This document shows, piece after piece, positions 14,435-23,434 of a DNA stretch of 64,000 bases. The notes beneath the pieces were generated by a model that was not told the origin of the DNA, searched no databases, and saw nothing but the letters and a program-made list of their open reading frames with translations. Every line of letters begins with the position of its first letter. The first letter of the stretch is position 1. Source of the DNA: Paludibacteraceae bacterium. Lineage in GTDB: Bacteria; Bacteroidota; Bacteroidia; Bacteroidales; Paludibacteraceae. The DNA lies in the NCBI GenBank assembly GCA_031292565.1, contig JARLGW010000001.1, forward strand, positions 1-64,000, written 5' to 3'. The position numbers were made by a program, and so were the translations under genes.

Positions 14435-15994
14435 ATGGAAGCAACGGTTCAAACACAGCCTCATTACCTCACGGGGTCGGCCAAATGGATTCTGGTAGGC
14501 ACGGCACTCTTCTGTGCCTTGCTCGAATTAATCGATTCCACGGTGGTAAACGTTTCTTTGCGCGAAATGATGGGAAGCCTGGGTGCTACCACGCTGGAAA
14601 TAGCGTGGGTAATATCGGCCTATGCCATTGGTAACGTTATCACGGTACCATTATCGGCCATGCTCTCCGATCTGTTCGGGCGGAAAATCTATTTTACAGC
14701 CAGCGTTGTGCTTTTCACCTTTTCATCCTTAATGTGCGGGCTGTCCACCAGTTTATGGACCCTCATTTTATGGCGGTTTATACAAGGGCTGGGTGGGGGT
14801 GGCCTGTTGGCTACAGCCCAAAGCATTATCGCGGATGCCTTCCCGCCTAAAGAATTGGCCACGGCCACGGCTATTTTTGGGGTAGGGTTGATGCTTGGCC
14901 CTGCCGTGGGCCCTGTTATGGGCGGATATATTACCGACAACTGGTCGTGGCACTGGATTTTTTTCATCAACGTTCCGCTGGGTATCATGGGTGCCATCCT
15001 TTCATGGGCGGTTATCCCGAACCTTTACCAGGCGGTTAAACCGAAAAAGATGGACTGGTGGGGTATCCTGTTTTTAATAGTAGGGCTATGCTCCCTTCAA
15101 TATTTTTTTGAAGAAGGAGCCAATAAATACTGGTTTCAAAGTTCGGAAATAACATTCGTTTTTTTCCTGGCTATCATTGGGCTTATCGCCTTCGTGTGGC
15201 GCGAACTCACGGTTGAAGAGCCGGCGGTGAACATCAAATTGTACAAGAACATCAACTTGGCTATCGGGCATTTATTGAATTTAATGGCTGGCATGATGAT
15301 ATTGGGTGTGATTTTTATTTTTCCCTTATTCACGCAAGTTACGCTTAACTGGACGGCTACCCAACAAGGCACGTTTCTTATATCCAGTGCCATCGCGTCG
15401 GCCATAGGTATGATGTTCGTGAGTAAAGTCGTTTTGAAAAAACTTAGTTACAACATAACCAGCATTATCGGCGTACTCATGTTCTCCGTGTTCCTCATCC
15501 TGCTTTCATTTTCATCACCCGATTCGAGCGAAAAAACATTTTTCTGGCCCTTCATACTCAGCGGGGTAGGTAAAGCATTCCTCATGGTACCCATCATGTC
15601 CATGGCACTCTCCGGTTTGCGCGGGAAAGATTTGGCGCAAGCCACGGGGTTATCCAACATCATGCGTCAGTTGGGTTCCGCCATTGGAATCGCTTTAATG
15701 GGAACCTATTTGAACCATGAAAGCGCGTTTGTAAGAAACAACATGGTGGGTAACATAAACAATTATAACCCACTGGTTTCCGATAGGATAGCGGCCTATT
15801 CTCAAAACTTTTTGTCGCAAGGCTATACTCCCGACGACGCGAATAGAGCGGCTTATCAGATTTTAGAAAACACCCTGTCGCGCCAGCAACAACTGGTGAG
15901 TTATGACAACGCCTACATGGCCGTGGGGCTACTATTCCTATTCTGTATCCCGCTTATATTATTAATTAAAAATAAAAAAAATAATTCGATATGA
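14435..15994 (+). CDS. emrB: EmrB/QacA-type DHA2 drug:proton antiporter (MFS)
   Basis: A 519-residue inner-membrane pump with about 14 membrane segments, the DHA2 family size. MFS motif A is seen as LSDLFGRKIYF (about residues 77-87). The antiporter motif C is GVGLMLGPAVGPVMGGYI (about 149-166). It partners the upstream membrane fusion protein and the downstream TolC-like channel, whose ATG overlaps its end (ATGA). The substrate cannot be read from sequence. Confidence 0.93.
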   Translation: MEATVQTQPHYLTGSAKWILVGTALFCALLELIDSTVVNVSLREMMGSLGATTLEIAWVISAYAIGNVITVPLSAMLSDLFGRKIYFTASVVLFTFSSLMCGLSTSLWTLILWRFIQGLGGGGLLATAQSIIADAFPPKELATATAIFGVGLMLGPAVGPVMGGYITDNWSWHWIFFINVPLGIMGAILSWAVIPNLYQAVKPKKMDWWGILFLIVGLCSLQYFFEEGANKYWFQSSEITFVFFLAIIGLIAFVWRELTVEEPAVNIKLYKNINLAIGHLLNLMAGMMILGVIFIFPLFTQVTLNWTATQQGTFLISSAIASAIGMMFVSKVVLKKLSYNITSIIGVLMFSVFLILLSFSSPDSSEKTFFWPFILSGVGKAFLMVPIMSMALSGLRGKDLAQATGLSNIMRQLGSAIGIALMGTYLNHESAFVRNNMVGNINNYNPLVSDRIAAYSQNFLSQGYTPDDANRAAYQILENTLSRQQQLVSYDNAYMAVGLLFLFCIPLILLIKNKKNNSI

Positions 15995-17313
15995 AAAAGA
16001 TAATATACCTACTGCTGTTCACGGCTTTGAGTAGCAACATGGTGGCTCAAACCGACACACTCACGCTATCGTTAGATCAGGCGATGCAACTTGGTCTCAA
16101 CAACCGGTTCGATTCCAAAGAAAGCAGCCTGAATATTGATGTTGCCAAAAGCAAAAAGATAAAATCAAAGAAAGAGCTTTTGCCGGATATTTCGGCCAAT
16201 GGTAAAGTAATCTATAACGGACAGGTGCAACCCACCATCGTTCCGGCAGGGTATCTTGGTTTTACCAGCCCCGAAAAAATTGCTCTCGGCATGAAAAACA
16301 ATACAGCTTTCGCGCTCGATTTAAATTACAGCATTTACAAACCCGGCTTGTACACGGATATTAAAATTGCGGCAAACAACATTGTGCTGGAAACGGAAAA
16401 AAACCATCATACGAACATAGATATTAAAACAGAAATTGCGGAGGCTTATGAAAACGTGCTGCTCAAAGCAATACAATACGACATAGCCCTGAAAAACGAA
16501 GCTCGCTATAATGAATATTACGAGCTGGCACTGGGCGAATATAACAACGGGGCTTTGATAGAAAGCGACAGGATGCTGGCCAAATTGGATTATAAAAATG
16601 CAAAAACAAATACCGAAAAATTAAAACAGAATTACCTGCTTAGCGTGCAATACCTGAAATACAAACTGGCCATACCCGACCAAACGGCTATCAAGCTGAC
16701 CGAAACAATAGAATCCGCCTACGCGGAAACAACAACTGAAACGAATTACACGAACCCGACAACAGACAGAACGGAAATTAAGCAACTATGGATAGAACAA
16801 CGGGGTATCAAACTACAATTGAGCAAGGCCAGGCAAAACTACCTCCCCTCGTTCGACGTTACGGCCAATTACACGAAGCTTTTTCAAGGAGCCGGATTCG
16901 ATTACGCGAACAGTTTTTACTGGACTCCGGTAGATTATGTAGGGCTCCGGCTTTCGGTACCGATAACCGGGAGTATAAAAAACGCGAACACGGTGAAAGA
17001 ATATAAAATACAGCTAAGGCAAAACGCGTTAAAGCTCCAACAAAAAACAGCGGATGTACAATACGAAATACTGGAGGCCTTAACCCAGCTCAACAATGCA
17101 AAACAAAACCTCAGGGTAGCAAAAGACAATTACGATCTTTCGGGAAAGGTGTATAACTTAAAGAAACAGCAATATAACTCCGGCTCATTTCCTTACCAGC
17201 AACTGCTGGACACGGAGAAATCGCTCACCAATGCCGACCAGGAGTATATTACCAGCATATACAACTTCTTACTGGCAAAAATAAACTATCAAAAAGCCAT
17301 CGGGATGTATTAA
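15991..17313 (+). CDS. TolC-family outer-membrane efflux channel
   Basis: A 440-residue outer-membrane factor with a signal peptide (MKKIIYLLLFTALSSNMVAQ). Two structural repeats of the TolC fold are visible, with long helical, Gln/Asn-rich segments (LSLDQAMQLGLNNRFDSKES at the start and LQLSKARQNYLPSFDVTANY midway). The 4-base overlap with emrB shows translational coupling. It completes the tripartite pump under TetR control. It is the last gene of the operon and is followed by the decayed integrase fragment. Confidence 0.9.
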   Translation: MKKIIYLLLFTALSSNMVAQTDTLTLSLDQAMQLGLNNRFDSKESSLNIDVAKSKKIKSKKELLPDISANGKVIYNGQVQPTIVPAGYLGFTSPEKIALGMKNNTAFALDLNYSIYKPGLYTDIKIAANNIVLETEKNHHTNIDIKTEIAEAYENVLLKAIQYDIALKNEARYNEYYELALGEYNNGALIESDRMLAKLDYKNAKTNTEKLKQNYLLSVQYLKYKLAIPDQTAIKLTETIESAYAETTTETNYTNPTTDRTEIKQLWIEQRGIKLQLSKARQNYLPSFDVTANYTKLFQGAGFDYANSFYWTPVDYVGLRLSVPITGSIKNANTVKEYKIQLRQNALKLQQKTADVQYEILEALTQLNNAKQNLRVAKDNYDLSGKVYNLKKQQYNSGSFPYQQLLDTEKSLTNADQEYITSIYNFLLAKINYQKAIGMY

Positions 17314-17345
17314 AGCATAAGAATAGGAGCGGAGTAGTGAGCCAT

Positions 17346-17420
17346 GCTGAAAAATCTATAAAATGCCGTTTTAGCCTAATGTTGGTTGGGCTGCCTTTTG
17401 GCTTGTGGCGAAAATTATAA
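17346..17420 (-). pseudogene. Decayed 3' end of a tyrosine integrase gene
   Basis: The plus-strand stretch from 17353 aligns with 20521-20580, the 3' end of the intact integrase gene. Shared blocks are TATAAAATGCC, then ATG-C/T-TGGTTGG, then CCTTTTGGCT, about 75% identity over some 58 bp with small gaps that break the frame. On the minus strand it would have encoded the last residues and stop of a related integrase. Together with the intact gene it brackets the sce7726-sce7725-RES operon. Confidence 0.55.
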
Positions 17421-17437
17421 AAGTGAGTTCTCTAGTG

Positions 17438-17457
17438 GGGTGGATTGTTATCCACCC
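17438..17457. terminator. Hairpin downstream of the RES and efflux operons
   Basis: An 8-bp stem GGGTGGAT / ATCCACCC with a TGTT loop. It lies between the convergent ends of the efflux operon and the RES gene. The T-run is weak, so it is a possible rather than a strong terminator. Confidence 0.45.
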
Positions 17458-17536
17458 TCGTTTGATTTTTTATGTTAAGCGTTGATTAGAGACCGAATGA
17501 TGTTGGAGAGGTTTTTTGAAAATTTTGTTCGTAGAG

Positions 17537-18565
17537 TTATAAAATTTTTGATGTGATTTTGATGTCTGAAACTTGATGTAACTCAACTTTTACGCAGTTA
17601 ATGTTTTCATCGTCGAACAATACAATGTTTACACCATTTTGATCTAATGAGCTTTTAAATTGAATTCCATTAGTTTCGGTGTTATATTTTATAAACTCAC
17701 AAATAAATTGAGTTGGGATATATTCTAATTCTGAATCAAATCTTTGTAAAGGTTTTGAAAGGTCTTTGCTTATTAAATCTCTTAATAAACGACCCTTGGT
17801 GAAGTCAATCATATTTTCCATGTGATTGAAGGGGCTTTCGCATGATGTAAAGTCAACAATTTTTATTTCTGTTTCCGGGTCTATTTGAAATTGTCCAATA
17901 GAAACTAGGTCAAGATAGGTTGCTCTAGTCTCGTATAATGTTGTTTCTTTTTCTTTACTCAAATATAAATAGGGAATGCCTTGAGGATTTGCTCTGCCGG
18001 CAGAAACAACAACACCCTTAGGTGCACCCATCTCTTCTATCAAATAGGATTCTTTTTTGCCTTCTTGATTAATTCTAGCTCTATATAGCATGTTAGTGCT
18101 ATTTATGATTGCAAAAACATTGAATAAATTGCTCCATTGGTACTCATCCATTTTATGAATATCTGTAAGAAATCTCCTTTTTGTTTTAAGATCTTCTTTT
18201 AGAATACTCCAATAGTTTACGCATTGGGATATTTCTTCAACATAATCGACCTTAATTGTGGAATTATAATTTCCAAATTCATCCTTCGGAAAATCCATTT
18301 TAGGAAAAACTTCTTGCAAAATTATGAGTCCTGCTTTTTCATTCTCAAAAACTTTCCATTCTTCTTGTATAAGTTTTATCAAGGAATAACCGTTTTCTTT
18401 TGGTGCAAAAATAGAGAGGAAAGAGCTGAAAAAATCTAGCAATTCTTCTATGTCGATTAGTGAAGATGATTCGGAACAACAGTCGCATTTACCTATTTCT
18501 TTTGATGTGCTAATAATATATTGCTTGATCTCAATATCATTAAAACATTTGTCGCAAACTTTCAT
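17537..18565 (-). CDS. RES-domain protein with N-terminal zinc-finger-like motif
   Basis: A 342-residue protein. An N-terminal metal-binding pattern (MKVCDKCFNDIEI, then GKCDCCSES) is followed by a helical region (about 35-150) and a C-terminal RES domain (about 155-330). The RES signature Arg and Glu appear in MLYRARIN and TTLYETRA, with the GRANPQGIPYLYLSKEKE strand between. Known RES toxins degrade NAD+. That activity is inferred here. It is the last gene of a tight, AT-rich operon with sce7725- and sce7726-family genes (11-base gap), next to an integrase. No classical Xre-type antitoxin is nearby, so the partners may control it. Confidence 0.8.
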   Translation of the reverse strand: MKVCDKCFNDIEIKQYIISTSKEIGKCDCCSESSSLIDIEELLDFFSSFLSIFAPKENGYSLIKLIQEEWKVFENEKAGLIILQEVFPKMDFPKDEFGNYNSTIKVDYVEEISQCVNYWSILKEDLKTKRRFLTDIHKMDEYQWSNLFNVFAIINSTNMLYRARINQEGKKESYLIEEMGAPKGVVVSAGRANPQGIPYLYLSKEKETTLYETRATYLDLVSIGQFQIDPETEIKIVDFTSCESPFNHMENMIDFTKGRLLRDLISKDLSKPLQRFDSELEYIPTQFICEFIKYNTETNGIQFKSSLDQNGVNIVLFDDENINCVKVELHQVSDIKITSKIL

Positions 18566-18576
18566 TTTAGGTAAAT

Positions 18577-19500
18577 TTATAATAAGCTATTAACTAATTC
18601 GAGGTGACTTTTTATAGATATTTTTTTCAGCACTCCAAGTCCCGGATATTGTCCATTATCATAATAATTGTTGAGTTCATCAATTGCAGAGTTTGTATAA
18701 GGAATTGCTCTAAAAAAGCTTACAGCTTTTCCGGCTGCTTCACTAAATTTTCCTTGAATATTAGATCTGTCATCATTAGTATCTGATACAAAATGTCTTA
18801 TCCAAATTTCAGTGTCATTTTTTTTATAGGTCAAATGTATGGCAACAGCATAAGGCAACATTCCACCTTCTGTATATTCACTGGCCAATACCGTATAATC
18901 GGCAAAACCACTAAAGTTTTCATCCGAATAATAGGAATGTTCTTCTGTGAATTTTTCTTCAGGTATAGCTAAATAATCAGCATTTTTGTTTTGAGGTTTA
19001 AATTTGTCGTCAAATCGGATCACCTCTTTAAGTTTAAGCTTTCGTTTTAGATTTCTATTATTATCATCTATAAGTACTTTTTTTACACAATCAAGACTAA
19101 ATAGCTCGTCTAAAACGGAAGAACTAGAATCAACACTTCTATCGCAAATTATTAAAACATTATTATAAGATTTGCTCTTTATATGTTCTAAAACTTTCGT
19201 TATAGTTAAATCATTACTTATAATGAATGCTACATAGCAATTATCTTGATGAAGATATTCCTCTAATTCAGATTCAATATCTTTTATTTTACCTTTTTTG
19301 CCTCCAACTTGAGGATTTAAAACTATAGCATAATTAAATTTGTTGTCATTAAATTTTTTACAAGCAATTTTCAAACTATTAAAACTATCGCTAACAGGTT
19401 CAATTATCGGAAATATTTTACAATTGTCAGAATAGATTTCTGAAAACTCCCTTAAAGCAAGGAGTTCAAATTGTTTCCCTCTTAAAAACGGATAGTACAT
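18577..19500 (-). CDS. sce7725-family (beta-protein-like) protein
   Basis: A 307-residue protein that begins MYYPFLRGKQFELLALREF, the signature start of the sce7725 family, related to the phage T4 beta-type family. KIFPIIEPVSDSF follows. The fold appears to be an alpha/beta barrel-like series of strands. The family is known mainly as the partner of sce7726 proteins in bacterial accessory loci, and its biochemical role is not established. It lies 3 bases after sce7726 and 11 bases before RES. Confidence 0.75.
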   Translation of the reverse strand: MYYPFLRGKQFELLALREFSEIYSDNCKIFPIIEPVSDSFNSLKIACKKFNDNKFNYAIVLNPQVGGKKGKIKDIESELEEYLHQDNCYVAFIISNDLTITKVLEHIKSKSYNNVLIICDRSVDSSSSVLDELFSLDCVKKVLIDDNNRNLKRKLKLKEVIRFDDKFKPQNKNADYLAIPEEKFTEEHSYYSDENFSGFADYTVLASEYTEGGMLPYAVAIHLTYKKNDTEIWIRHFVSDTNDDRSNIQGKFSEAAGKAVSFFRAIPYTNSAIDELNNYYDNGQYPGLGVLKKISIKSHLELVNSLL

Positions 19501-19503
19501 ATT

Positions 19504-20409
19504 TTATGTTAGTTTAATTTGTTGATTCAATTTTGTAACTAAAAATTGATAGTCTGATTGTTTTATTTTCAGACTTAAACATAACTGTCTTAATTCTTTA
19601 TGAAAGCTAGATAAAAACTCTGTGTTTGACACACGTTTTTTCAACTCGGAGATGAATAATAAATTCAATTCTTCAACAGGAATATCTTTCATCATATCTG
19701 CGCAAGCGTTAAACATCTCAAAACTATTTACAGAAGGCAAACAACCATAATATGATTTAATTATATTTTTATATTCTTGAGTTCTTAAACATCTAATAAT
19801 ATTATTAGAGTCTATCGTGTTTGTTTTATTGGCTTTCCTAATTTCTTCCAATTTAATAGATTTTCCTTTTCTTGAAAGGGAGATGATACCAATTTGTTCG
19901 TCTTGTAGTAGATATTTATTTACTAATGATTCATGAGTTACAATGTAACACTCTTTAAAAACCTTAGTGTAATCATTTAGTTGCCCAAAAAGTCTTTTTT
20001 CTGAGTCTAGTTCTGTTTTTATTTCAAAAGCTTTGCTGGTACCATTAAATAAAACCATATCAGCAACAGAATTGCCAACTTGGAATTCATTTATAACCAC
20101 AGTGTTTTTTGTGCCATATTTTTTTAAAAGTAGCTCGTTTATAATTTCATTTTTATAAACATATTCACAGCGATATTCTTTTTTTAAAACTCTATAAACG
20201 TAGCTAATATATTCAAAATAGGTGGAAAATTTTTTTTCAATTAAATTACTATCAAATTTAGAGATTTTTTTATTTAAAAAGTCAATGTTTCCGGTCGCCA
20301 ATAAATTGGCAAAAGAAGCTCTAGAGAAGATACTCGCGTAGCTCCTCAATTTAATGGATTGATTTATGTGGCTTCCTTGTTTCACTGTTTGTGTAATAAT
20401 CTGATACAA
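19504..20409 (-). CDS. sce7726-family PD-(D/E)XK nuclease-like protein
   Basis: A 301-residue protein, first gene of the operon. The core NSVADMVLFN...AFEIKTELDS...GQLNDYTKVF gives the D, E-x-K and Q residues of PD-(D/E)XK nucleases (about residues 115-150). The reading frame begins at a TTG (20409); no ATG is nearby, and GTG nine codons in is an alternative. A TATATTTG box on this strand (20414-20407) overlaps that TTG, so the start is uncertain. AT content is higher than in the flanking core genes. sce7726/sce7725 pairs recur together; nuclease activity is inferred. Confidence 0.75.
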   Translation of the reverse strand: MYQIITQTVKQGSHINQSIKLRSYASIFSRASFANLLATGNIDFLNKKISKFDSNLIEKKFSTYFEYISYVYRVLKKEYRCEYVYKNEIINELLLKKYGTKNTVVINEFQVGNSVADMVLFNGTSKAFEIKTELDSEKRLFGQLNDYTKVFKECYIVTHESLVNKYLLQDEQIGIISLSRKGKSIKLEEIRKANKTNTIDSNNIIRCLRTQEYKNIIKSYYGCLPSVNSFEMFNACADMMKDIPVEELNLLFISELKKRVSNTEFLSSFHKELRQLCLSLKIKQSDYQFLVTKLNQQIKLT

Positions 20410-20524
20410 ATATACTAAAAAATGTTTGTTGGGTATTAAAAGTAGTAGGTTATGCCATTAATTTGGTTTAGGCTATGGAGTCTATCTGTGCAAAAACTAA
20501 AAGCAATATAGACACTCTTCAAAT

Positions 20525-21661
20525 TTATAAAATGCCTTTCAGCCGTTTCATATGCTGGTTGGCCACCTTTTGGCTCAGTTTAGCATAAATCTGCGTGGTG
20601 CGAATGGAGCTGTGGCCCAGTAGCTTCTGCACAACCTCCAGCGGCACATCGTGATCCAGCAGCACGGTGGTGGCAAACGTGTGCCGAGCCATGTGCGTGG
20701 TAAGATTCTTTTTTATGCCAGCCAAGGCACCCACCACCTTGAGGTAATCGTTATATTTTTGGTTGCTTATTTTAGGCAGTACAAAGTCGTAAAGTTTCAG
20801 TACCTCGTAAGCTTTCGGCAGGATGAGGATATGAAACGGCTCATCCGTTTTCTGCCGGGTGTCCTCTATAAAGTAATCGCCACCCTGCTCCACCACCTTT
20901 TTGAAATCGAACTTAAACAGATCGGCATACGCCAACCCGGTGTAGCAGCAGAACACGAACAGGTCTCGCGCACGGGCAATGTGCTTCACGTCTATTTCCG
21001 CGGCCTCTATGGCACTTACCTCGTCCTCGGTAAGGTATTTCCTTGTCTCGGGCTTTCCGCGCTGAATTTTAAGCCCTATGTAGGGCGATTGCTTAATAAA
21101 CCCATCGGCGATGGCCTCGTTGATAAACGACTTGAGCTGTTTGTGCCGCTCGTATATGGAAGTCTTGGACAGCCCTTGAGCGTACAGAAAATCGTCAAAC
21201 GCCTTGATATTTTGCTGTGTGAGGTCGGAAAACGACTTCAAGCGGCCAAACTTGTCCACGTGATTGTATAGAGTCATCAACTTCTTTTCGGTGGAATCCT
21301 TAATCTTGCGCTTATCCAGCCGTTCCAGGAAATACGTTTGAAACGAAAGGTTGCCATGCACGTTGCCCGTCAACGCGGCATCCAAGGTCGTAAAGCTAAA
21401 CTCCTCGTTATTTCGCTCCTGGTCGATAATATGCTCCTCAATCTTCTTGCGCAGGTTCCCAATCAGGTAATTCGAGTTAAAGTCGTTCTTGGAGCCCTTT
21501 ATCTGCTTATTTGCCTCGTCCCATTCCTGAGGCAGTACCTTAATACCCGTGGAGATATATTTTTTCCGGGCCTTGTAGTACACCTCAATCTGAATCAAGC
21601 CTGGAACGGTATCGGTAGCCTGCTTCTTACGGTCGAATAAAATTCTAATTGTTGGATGCAT
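20525..21661 (-). CDS. Tyrosine recombinase/integrase
   Basis: A 378-residue integrase. The N-terminal Arm-DNA-binding-like domain (about 1-100) and SAM-like core-binding domain (about 105-195) precede the catalytic domain. Active-site residues are visible: Arg in ARDLFVFCCYTGLAY, HMARH, GHSSIRTTQIYAKL with the final Tyr. It is the Bacteroidota phage/conjugative-transposon type. It lies 177 bp from two tandem tRNA-Lys genes and is preceded by four GGTAGAAA repeats. Its 3' end is duplicated in decayed form at 17.35 kb. Confidence 0.92.
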   Translation of the reverse strand: MHPTIRILFDRKKQATDTVPGLIQIEVYYKARKKYISTGIKVLPQEWDEANKQIKGSKNDFNSNYLIGNLRKKIEEHIIDQERNNEEFSFTTLDAALTGNVHGNLSFQTYFLERLDKRKIKDSTEKKLMTLYNHVDKFGRLKSFSDLTQQNIKAFDDFLYAQGLSKTSIYERHKQLKSFINEAIADGFIKQSPYIGLKIQRGKPETRKYLTEDEVSAIEAAEIDVKHIARARDLFVFCCYTGLAYADLFKFDFKKVVEQGGDYFIEDTRQKTDEPFHILILPKAYEVLKLYDFVLPKISNQKYNDYLKVVGALAGIKKNLTTHMARHTFATTVLLDHDVPLEVVQKLLGHSSIRTTQIYAKLSQKVANQHMKRLKGIL

Positions 21662-21723
21662 GGTAGAAAAGTTTTAGATAAGTAGATCGCCGGTAGAAAA
21701 TGGCGGTAGAAATCTGGTAGAAA
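21662..21723 (+). repeat. Four direct GGTAGAAA repeats upstream of the integrase gene
   Basis: Copies at 21662-21669, 21692-21699, 21705-21712 and 21716-21723, all in the same direction and touching the integrase start codon. Short direct repeats at this place are typical integrase arm-type sites, or operators for its regulation. Function inferred. Confidence 0.6.
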
Positions 21724-21807
21724 ATATTGTTCGTTTTCCCTTGTTAAGCTTTGTTTTTCTTCGTTTCAGCAAACCCCATGAAATAAGCCCAAACGCCAAT
21801 ACATACG

Positions 21808-21832
21808 AAAAAAGGGAGGTTTTACCCTCCCC
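21808..21832 (-). terminator. Intrinsic terminator of the tRNA-Lys genes
   Basis: On the minus strand, GGGAGG and CCTCCC arms (21831-21826, 21819-21814) are followed by six Ts. It lies just after the second minus-strand tRNA-Lys. Confidence 0.8.
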
Positions 21833-21838
21833 GTGTTG

Positions 21839-21911
21839 TGATCCAGCTGGGGCTCGGACCCAGGACCCCATCCTTAAAAGGGATGTGCTCTACCAACTGA
21901 GCTACTAGATC
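21839..21911 (-). tRNA. tRNA-Lys (TTT), second copy
   Basis: 73 nt. Acceptor stem GATCTAG/CTGGATC, discriminator A, D-arm TAGCTCAGTTGGTAGAGC, anticodon loop CTTTTAA, T-arm GGGTCCGAGCCCC. It differs by one base in the T-arm from the copy 40 bp upstream. No CCA is encoded. Confidence 0.95.
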
Positions 21912-21951
21912 TCCTTAAAATTGATTTGCTTTTTTGTAAAGAAAAGAAAAG

Positions 21952-22024
21952 TGATCCAGCTGGGGTTCGGACCCAGGACCCCATCCTTAAAAGGGATGTG
22001 CTCTACCAACTGAGCTACTAGATC
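21952..22024 (-). tRNA. tRNA-Lys (TTT), first copy
   Basis: 73 nt, same acceptor stem and anticodon loop as the other copy. The two are co-transcribed from a promoter at 22050-22079 and end at the terminator at 21808-21832. Confidence 0.95.
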
Positions 22025-22049
22025 AAATATGTTTTCTTAAAAAGCGGTG

Positions 22050-22079
22050 CAAAGATACGGCTATTTTCAACAAATGCAA
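22050..22079 (-). promoter_or_regulatory. Promoter of the tRNA-Lys pair
   Basis: On the minus strand, TTG (22079-22077), 19 nt, TATCTTTG (22057-22050), matching the Bacteroidota consensus. The first tRNA begins 26 bp downstream. Confidence 0.6.
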
Positions 22080-22471
22080 GTCCTCCGCTCTCTTTTTTTG
22101 AATAATGTGGTGTAAAAATGCCTTTATCATTGCTTGTCAGCGTTCTACAAAAATGAAAAACAGGATCTTTTTTTGTTCGTTTATTGAATTTAGGCTGAAA
22201 TGGGTTGCTAAACGTTGAGGGGTATAAAGAATAATTTGGATATGATGACAAAGATTTTTTATCCTATTTTTGTAAATACTTTGAAAAATATAAGGGAGAA
22301 AATAATGAATTATAGAGGCTATATTAATTGTAAGGATGGATGGTTTTTTGATTAAGATATTTCTTTAGATAGAGATTGATTGTGGTTTTTCGTGAATGTC
22401 TTTGCGAGAGTTTGATGTAGGAAGAGATTGTATTTCGTGAGTTTGATTTTTTCGGTAATGAAATGTGTTAT
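22080..22471. other. Intergenic region, no gene seen
   Basis: About 390 bp, AT-rich, between the tRNA-Lys promoter and the lipoprotein terminator. Open frames here are short and lack coding character. No further structure was recognised. Confidence 0.5.
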
Positions 22472-22510
22472 AAAAAACAAGGGAGCTGTTATTAGTCACA
22501 GCTCCCTTGT
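22472..22510 (-). terminator. Strong terminator after the lipoprotein gene
   Basis: A 13-bp perfect stem (ACAAGGGAGCTGT at 22477-22489, ACAGCTCCCTTGT at 22498-22510) with an 8-nt loop. On the minus strand it is followed by a T-run. Confidence 0.85.
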
Positions 22511-22531
22511 ACTTTATGTTAAGATGAAATT

Positions 22532-23095
22532 TTATTTTAATTCGTAAGAATTAAGGGTTGTAGTTGTAGAATCTGTCAGAGAGTAAGTGATATTTCTAAT
22601 TAGGCCAACTCCTTTTTTGTAAAGATCCCTTGATAAAAGGGTATTGCTTGATTTGTCATATGTTAATATTTCTAAGAGGTTGGTGTATGCGTAGACAACA
22701 GCATCATTTTTTACTACGACTAAAGTATCGACCATATCACCTGAAATCCAACCATGGCCGACGACAGGATTTACAGGTACAATAATTGTTTCTGCTCCAT
22801 TAGTGAGTTTAACAATATTTCCTTTGTCATCTTTTCTTAAAAACACGGAATCTTGTTTTGAGTTTACTAGCAAATAATAAGTTTTTCCATTTTTTGTTAT
22901 TGTACCTGTAATGATTTGTTTAATACTTTCGGTAAGGCTCATATCAGGAGTTTTGTAAACCCACATATTCCCTAAGGTTAAAGGAATATAGCTGTTAGGA
23001 TCTGAATTTACACTGGTAGAGTCTTTATCCTTGCTACAGGACGTAAAAAGAATAGTTGCAACTATTATACAAAAGAATGAAAATTTTGCTTTCAT
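22532..23095 (-). CDS. Putative lipoprotein, unknown function
   Basis: A 187-residue protein with a signal peptide and lipobox (VATILFTSC, Cys at about residue 20), then a Ser/Asp/Lys-rich linker. The mature part is strand-rich (YIPLTLGNMWVYKTPD, GTITKNGKTYYLLVNSKQDS). The opening motif is that of Bacteroidota lipoproteins with a six-bladed or lipocalin-like beta fold, but I cannot name a family. It is a single gene with its own terminator. Confidence 0.75.
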   Translation of the reverse strand: MKAKFSFFCIIVATILFTSCSKDKDSTSVNSDPNSYIPLTLGNMWVYKTPDMSLTESIKQIITGTITKNGKTYYLLVNSKQDSVFLRKDDKGNIVKLTNGAETIIVPVNPVVGHGWISGDMVDTLVVVKNDAVVYAYTNLLEILTYDKSSNTLLSRDLYKKGVGLIRNITYSLTDSTTTTLNSYELK

Positions 23096-23434
23096 AACTG
23101 GTTCTCTTTGAGGTAATGTGTTTTATTATAGTATTTTGTTCTGCTGCAAAGATAAAAAAGATATAATTAAGTTCTCATTTTTTTTGAAAGAATATCAAAT
23201 TTATGTTACAATAAAAGGCTGAAATCCTTAAAAATATTTACTTAATTATGATCAATCTTTATCCTTGGTTGTGTTGTGTTTTTTTTAGTGCATAAAGAAT
23301 AATGAAAAAACATAGTAAAGAAAATGCTATGATTAAAGGTGAAATAGTGCATGAGATTTATTTTTTATTCAACATAATTTGAGGTATTTGTTGATAAGTT
23401 TTAATTTCTTTAATGAAAAAATGAAATCAACATG
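23096..23434. other. Divergent intergenic region
   Basis: About 340 AT-rich bp between the lipoprotein gene and the serC promoter. No gene or strong structure is seen. It presumably holds the lipoprotein promoter. Confidence 0.5.

Noticed and set aside
21839-22024. Tandem tRNA-Lys copies as att duplication
   Set aside because: Both are full tRNA genes with a shared promoter and terminator and only 40 bp between them, so local gene duplication is simpler than an integration scar.
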